Source: Siccirubricoccus phaeus
GTDB taxonomy: Bacteria > Pseudomonadota > Alphaproteobacteria > Acetobacterales > Acetobacteraceae
Direction of reading: 5' to 3'
NCBI RefSeq assembly: GCF_008360935.1
Contig: NZ_SRXO01000002.1
Coordinates: 1-64,000 of the forward strand
Length of the DNA: 64,000 nt
A program made the position numbers and the translations under genes. The notes beneath the pieces were generated by a model. It saw nothing but the letters and a program-made list of their open reading frames with translations, was not told where the DNA came from and searched no databases. How positions within the stretch are numbered: position 1 is the stretch's first letter; each line of letters begins with the position of its first letter. Shown piece after piece: positions 61,026-64,000 of the stretch.

Positions 61026-61519
61026 GCGGCCTCCTTCCGGCCGGCTTGGCCCAGCTTCTCCTGCGCCTCGACCACCGCCTCGGTGATGCCGCGATAGGCG
61101 CCGCAGCGGCAGAGATTGCCGCTCATCCCCTCGCGCACCCGCTCCGGGTCGGTGCCAGCCTGGCCTTCCTGGATCAGCCCGAGGGCGCTCATGATCTGGC
61201 CCGGGGTGCAGAAGCCGCATTGGAAGGCGTCATGCGCGACGAAGGCGGCCTGCAGCGGGTGCAGCTCCTCGCCCTGGGACAGGCCCTCGATGGTCGTGAT
61301 CTCGGCGCCGTCATGGCTGATGGCCAGCGCCAGGCAGGAATTCACCCGGCGGCCATCGAGCAGGATGGTGCAGGCGCCGCACTGGCCGCGGTCGCAGCCC
61401 TTCTTGGTGCCGGGCAGGTCCAGCCGCTCCCGCAGCAGGTCGAGCAGCGTAACCCTTGGGTCGTCCAGGGCAATGCGGTGTTCCGCACCGTTGATGGTCA
61501 AGGTGATGGGCAGGCTCAT
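61022..61519 (-). CDS. [2Fe-2S] subunit, PaoA-like
   Basis: ATG 61,519 starts MSLPITLTINGAEHRIALDD (165 residues). It binds two [2Fe-2S] clusters: CDRGQCGACTILLDGRRVNS plus a later Cys, and CGFCTPGQIM with CRCGAYRG. E. coli-type PaoA has a Tat leader; here none is seen, so the complex is probably cytoplasmic. It is the first gene of the three-subunit operon, which is divergent from the TetR-type regulator at 61,736. Confidence 0.93.
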   Translation of the reverse strand: MSLPITLTINGAEHRIALDDPRVTLLDLLRERLDLPGTKKGCDRGQCGACTILLDGRRVNSCLALAISHDGAEITTIEGLSQGEELHPLQAAFVAHDAFQCGFCTPGQIMSALGLIQEGQAGTDPERVREGMSGNLCRCGAYRGITEAVVEAQEKLGQAGRKEAA

Positions 61520-61735
61520 GCGGGCCTCCTGGGAAGCGGGTTCGGTTGGGTCCGTTCGCGCGGTAGGATGTTGCCCGGCGCGGGACGGGACTCCGGCCGG
61601 GGTAGTGCGCAGCGGTGGTGCCGGCGCGGTCGTAACAGGCGCGGCGCCGGGCGGTGGAACGTGCCTGCCCGACGTCACGGAGCGGGAAAATATGGAGGCT
61701 GCCTCCGTTTACAAGGGGCCGATCGGGTGCAGGTG

Positions 61736-62311
61736 ATGACGGATCCGCGAAAGAAGCCGCGGAAGCCCCGCGCCGATGCGGTGCGCAACCGGGACCGGGT
61801 GCTGGCGGCGGCCAAGGCGGTGTTCAGCCGGGGCGGCGCGGAGGCGAGCCTGGAAGCGGTAGCGCGGGAGGCCGGCGTCGGCATCGGCACGCTCTACCGG
61901 CATTTCTCGACCCGGGAAGCGCTGTACGAGGCGGTGTACCGGCGAGAGGTGGACCAGCTCGTGGCGCTGGCCGCGGCGCTTGCCGCCGAGGCGAGCCCGT
62001 TGGAGGCGCTGCGAGGCTGGCTGCGGGCGAATATCGAATTCGTCGCCACCAAGAAGGGCATGGCGGCGGCGCTGGCGCTGGCGGCGCAATCCTCCTCCGA
62101 GCTGGCGGCCTATTCGCTGGACCAGTTGACCCGGGCGATGGCGGAGTTGCTGCGGCGGGGCGTGGAGGCCGGCGAGATTCGGCCGGATATCGGAGCCGAG
62201 GAGCTGCTCCGCGCCCTGGTCGGCATGTGCTACGCGCAGGAGCGCCCGGGCTGGCAGGACAGCGTGCTGCGGCTGCTGGATGTCGTCGTGGATGGGCTGC
62301 GGCGGCACTAG
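61736..62311 (+). CDS. TetR-family transcriptional regulator
   Basis: This 191-residue protein has an N-terminal TetR HTH: RNRDRVLAAAKAVFSRGG, ASLEAVAREAGVGIGTLYRH and FSTREALYEAV. The C-terminal ligand domain is helical (MAAALALAAQSSSELAAYSL). It is divergent from the paoABC-like operon across about 215 bp and most likely represses it; the inducer would be an aldehyde or N-heterocycle. No clear palindrome was identified in the gap. Confidence 0.92.
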   Translation: MTDPRKKPRKPRADAVRNRDRVLAAAKAVFSRGGAEASLEAVAREAGVGIGTLYRHFSTREALYEAVYRREVDQLVALAAALAAEASPLEALRGWLRANIEFVATKKGMAAALALAAQSSSELAAYSLDQLTRAMAELLRRGVEAGEIRPDIGAEELLRALVGMCYAQERPGWQDSVLRLLDVVVDGLRRH

Positions 62312-62411
62312 AGCATTTTCAAGTCCGGCGGGATCGCCGGACGACTCGGAAATGCGACAGAACAAAAAGCTAGAGCGAGTTTGCCGAGCACAGGCGAGGA
62401 GAAACCGCTCT

Positions 62412-62566
62412 GGCAGGCTGCTGAAAAAGTCCCTCGGCATCGCAACGGAAGTTCAGAAAGAATCGAGGAGGGAAGGTGCGGCGCGCATCAACCATGCGCA
62501 TCGGCGGCCTGACGCGAAGCAAGGTTGCGGCGGTGCCCTCCGATCTTCCTTCTTCAGCAGCCTGCT
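62412..62566. mobile_element. MITE-like element with terminal inverted repeats
   Basis: GGCAGGCTGCTGAAAAAG at 62,412-62,429 is matched by an inverted copy, CTTCTTCAGCAGCCTGCT, at 62,549-62,566, differing at two positions. The span is 155 bp and codes for nothing. The ends resemble IS termini of the GGCTGCTGAAAAAG type. It is probably a miniature non-autonomous element moved by a related IS elsewhere. Confidence 0.5.
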
Positions 62567-62593
62567 AAAACACCATCCAGAACGGATCTCCAT

Positions 62594-62622
62594 CCTGACG
62601 GATCACGCCGCGATCCGTCAGG
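62594..62622. terminator. Perfect 11-bp hairpin, likely terminator
   Basis: CCTGACGGATC at 62,594-62,604 pairs exactly with GATCCGTCAGG at 62,612-62,622 around a 7-nt loop. It lies about 90 bp after the stop of the minus-strand gene at 62,711. No long T run follows on that strand, so termination efficiency is uncertain. Confidence 0.45.
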
Positions 62623-62710
62623 AGGCTGCTCCAGGAATCAAGGGGGAGGGGCCGAGGGGCCTTGCGCCGACCTTCCCTTCCCGGATCCCAAGGCGTGCAC
62701 CCCGCTGGCG

Positions 62711-64000
62711 TCAGACCAGCTCCTCGTCCTTCTCCTCATCCTCGACCAGCTTCTCGGCCTCCTGCGCCTGCTTCGCCTCGAAATCCAGCCGCACTGCCTT
62801 CGCCGTCATCGCCGCCAGATCGGCATAGACCCCCGCCGCCTTCCTGACGTCGTCGAGCGGCGCGCTGCTTTCGGTGGCCGGCTTGAAGGAACGGAAGCCG
62901 GCCTCCAGCTTCATCAGCGCGTCCAGCAATTGCTCGAACTCTGCTTCCGCCAGTGTCTCCCGCTCGCGCTTCAGCAGCGGTTCCACCAGCGCCAGGTTGC
63001 CGATGATGCCGGGCGGATTCGGCGTGGCCAGCCCCTCCTTCTCCGTCCACAGCAGATGCGAGAGCGACCAGGCCTTGCTGGTCAGCGCTGGTGCCGGCAC
63101 CTTGGTCTTGCCTGGTGTCGCATCGAGCTGGCCGACCACGATATTGTCCTCGTTGTACAGCTTCTCCAGGTAGCCTTTCACGTCGGCCACCTTGTCGCCC
63201 GCCCGGGTCAGCGTCTCGCGGTCCAGCCCGATCCGGTTCATCGCGGTGATGGCGATGGGATCCTTGGAGATCAGGGCGCCGTAGGCGATGCTGTATTTGG
63301 CGAGCGTCGGATTGATCTGCCGCACCAGCAGCGCCATCTTGCGGTTGCCCTTGTTCTTCGGGTCCAGCACTTCCTTGGTCTGGCTCCAGGCGCGGCGCAG
63401 CGCCACCGCCTTGTAGAATTTGTACAGCATGTCCTCCGCCGCCGCGGCGGCCGCCACCGCGCCGCCCGCCGCCTTGAAGGCCGGCGCGTAGGGGGACATC
63501 TCGCCCGCAGCCAGCAGCGCCTGGATCAGGTTGGCCGCCGCCTGCAGGCTGTAATGGCTGAACTGCTCGCCCTGGTTGCGGACGAAATTATCGATGGAGG
63601 TGGCGTAGGGGCTGACCGCGCTCTCCGCATCCTTCTGCCCGTCGCGCCATTCCAGGAAGGCGGCCAGGCGGGTCGCCGCCGCCTCGACGTTGAAGATGAA
63701 TTTCATCATCTGCCCGGCGACCTTCAGCGCCGGCAGCACCTCCGCCGCCACATTGGCGGTGACGGTGGTGACCGAGGTGCCGATGCCGATGCCGGCGCCG
63801 ACCATGGCATGCACCGCCGTCCAGATCGCCCGGTCGCGCTCGAGCTGCGCGACGAGCCTGGCGATCGACTTGTACTCCGCCGCCGAAGGATCCTTGGAGC
63901 CGAGGCAGGAGAGCGACTCCTTGTAGGCCTTGCGCTCCGCGTCCAGCGCCTTCTGGATGGCGGCGATCTCCTCCTGCTGCGCCGCCGCCGCGTCCTCCTT
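62711..64000 (-). CDS. Unrecognised large protein, 5' end beyond the window
   Basis: The minus-strand frame is open from the right edge to the TGA at 62,711, giving at least 429 residues. The in-window N-terminal part is coiled coil (EEIAAIQKALDAERKAYKES). Next comes a Gly/Val/Ala-rich weakly hydrophobic stretch (VGAGIGIGTSVTTVTANVAA), then long helices and a strongly acidic C-terminus (AEKLVEDEEKDEELV). No catalytic motif is seen. A GTG at 63,814 could start a shorter product, but the upstream codons are equally protein-like. It could be a pore-forming-like, structural or effector protein; none is supported. Confidence 0.7.
   Translation of the reverse strand, partial: KEDAAAAQQEEIAAIQKALDAERKAYKESLSCLGSKDPSAAEYKSIARLVAQLERDRAIWTAVHAMVGAGIGIGTSVTTVTANVAAEVLPALKVAGQMMKFIFNVEAAATRLAAFLEWRDGQKDAESAVSPYATSIDNFVRNQGEQFSHYSLQAAANLIQALLAAGEMSPYAPAFKAAGGAVAAAAAAEDMLYKFYKAVALRRAWSQTKEVLDPKNKGNRKMALLVRQINPTLAKYSIAYGALISKDPIAITAMNRIGLDRETLTRAGDKVADVKGYLEKLYNEDNIVVGQLDATPGKTKVPAPALTSKAWSLSHLLWTEKEGLATPNPPGIIGNLALVEPLLKRERETLAEAEFEQLLDALMKLEAGFRSFKPATESSAPLDDVRKAAGVYADLAAMTAKAVRLDFEAKQAQEAEKLVEDEEKDEELV

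Larger units (their letters stand above)
62312..62710. other. Gap with small inverted-repeat element and a hairpin
   Basis: About 400 bp without a gene. It contains the inverted-repeat element at 62,412-62,566 and the hairpin at 62,594-62,622, described separately. The first 100 bp (with AAAAAGCTAGAGCGAGTTT) look like ordinary spacer. Confidence 0.6.

Overview
The window reads as chromosomal DNA of a high-GC alphaproteobacterium, most likely an Acetobacteraceae/Roseomonas-type organism. The pointers are the initiator tRNA sequence, the GC-rich third positions, the many ABC and Bug-type (TctC) solute-binding proteins, a PaoABC-type aldehyde oxidoreductase, and GC-rich palindromic intergenic repeats. 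The genus is an inference.

Region 1 (about 52-38,130) is an integrated mobilizable element joined to a tRNA-fMet gene. Its left end has a large serine recombinase whose reading frame ends inside the antisense strand of the tRNA. A minus-strand operon follows: small unknown proteins, a VirD4/TraG-like coupling protein and a membrane protein. The right end carries a relaxase and a MobC-like protein. Between these are an H-NS-like protein, an ArdC antirestriction protein, a Fic protein, an HELGH metallopeptidase, a nuclease-plus-helical-repeat protein of about 976 residues, and an AT-rich three-gene operon of unknown function. No mating-pore (T4SS) genes are seen, so the element looks mobilizable rather than self-transmissible.

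Region 2 (about 7,791-23,110) is nested inside region 1. It is a cell-surface-glycan island: methyltransferase, GT2 and GT4 glycosyltransferases, UDP-glucose dehydrogenase, a truncated UDP-glucuronate decarboxylase, a secreted protein, and an 818-residue multidomain protein. It lies among decayed IS5, IS630, IS6 and IS256 transposase fragments, and no transposase is intact. It is bracketed by two diverged copies of a roughly 380-bp piece of the element, which preserve the original junction of two convergent genes.

Region 3 (about 38,955-62,311) looks like ordinary chromosomal catabolic and transport DNA. It has an oligopeptide-type ABC importer, a Rieske protein, a MalFG-type sugar importer without its ATPase, two tandem amidohydrolases, a LacI regulator, an SDR dehydrogenase, two Bug solute-binding proteins, a TauD-type dioxygenase, a ThDP enzyme, the three PaoABC-like subunits and a TetR regulator. 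The right edge holds a small inverted-repeat element and the 3' part of an unrecognised gene that runs off the window.

The best candidates for something undescribed are the three-gene operon at 26,506-30,093, the nuclease/repeat protein at 33,284-36,214, the metallopeptidase with its convergent partner, and the 818-residue fusion protein.
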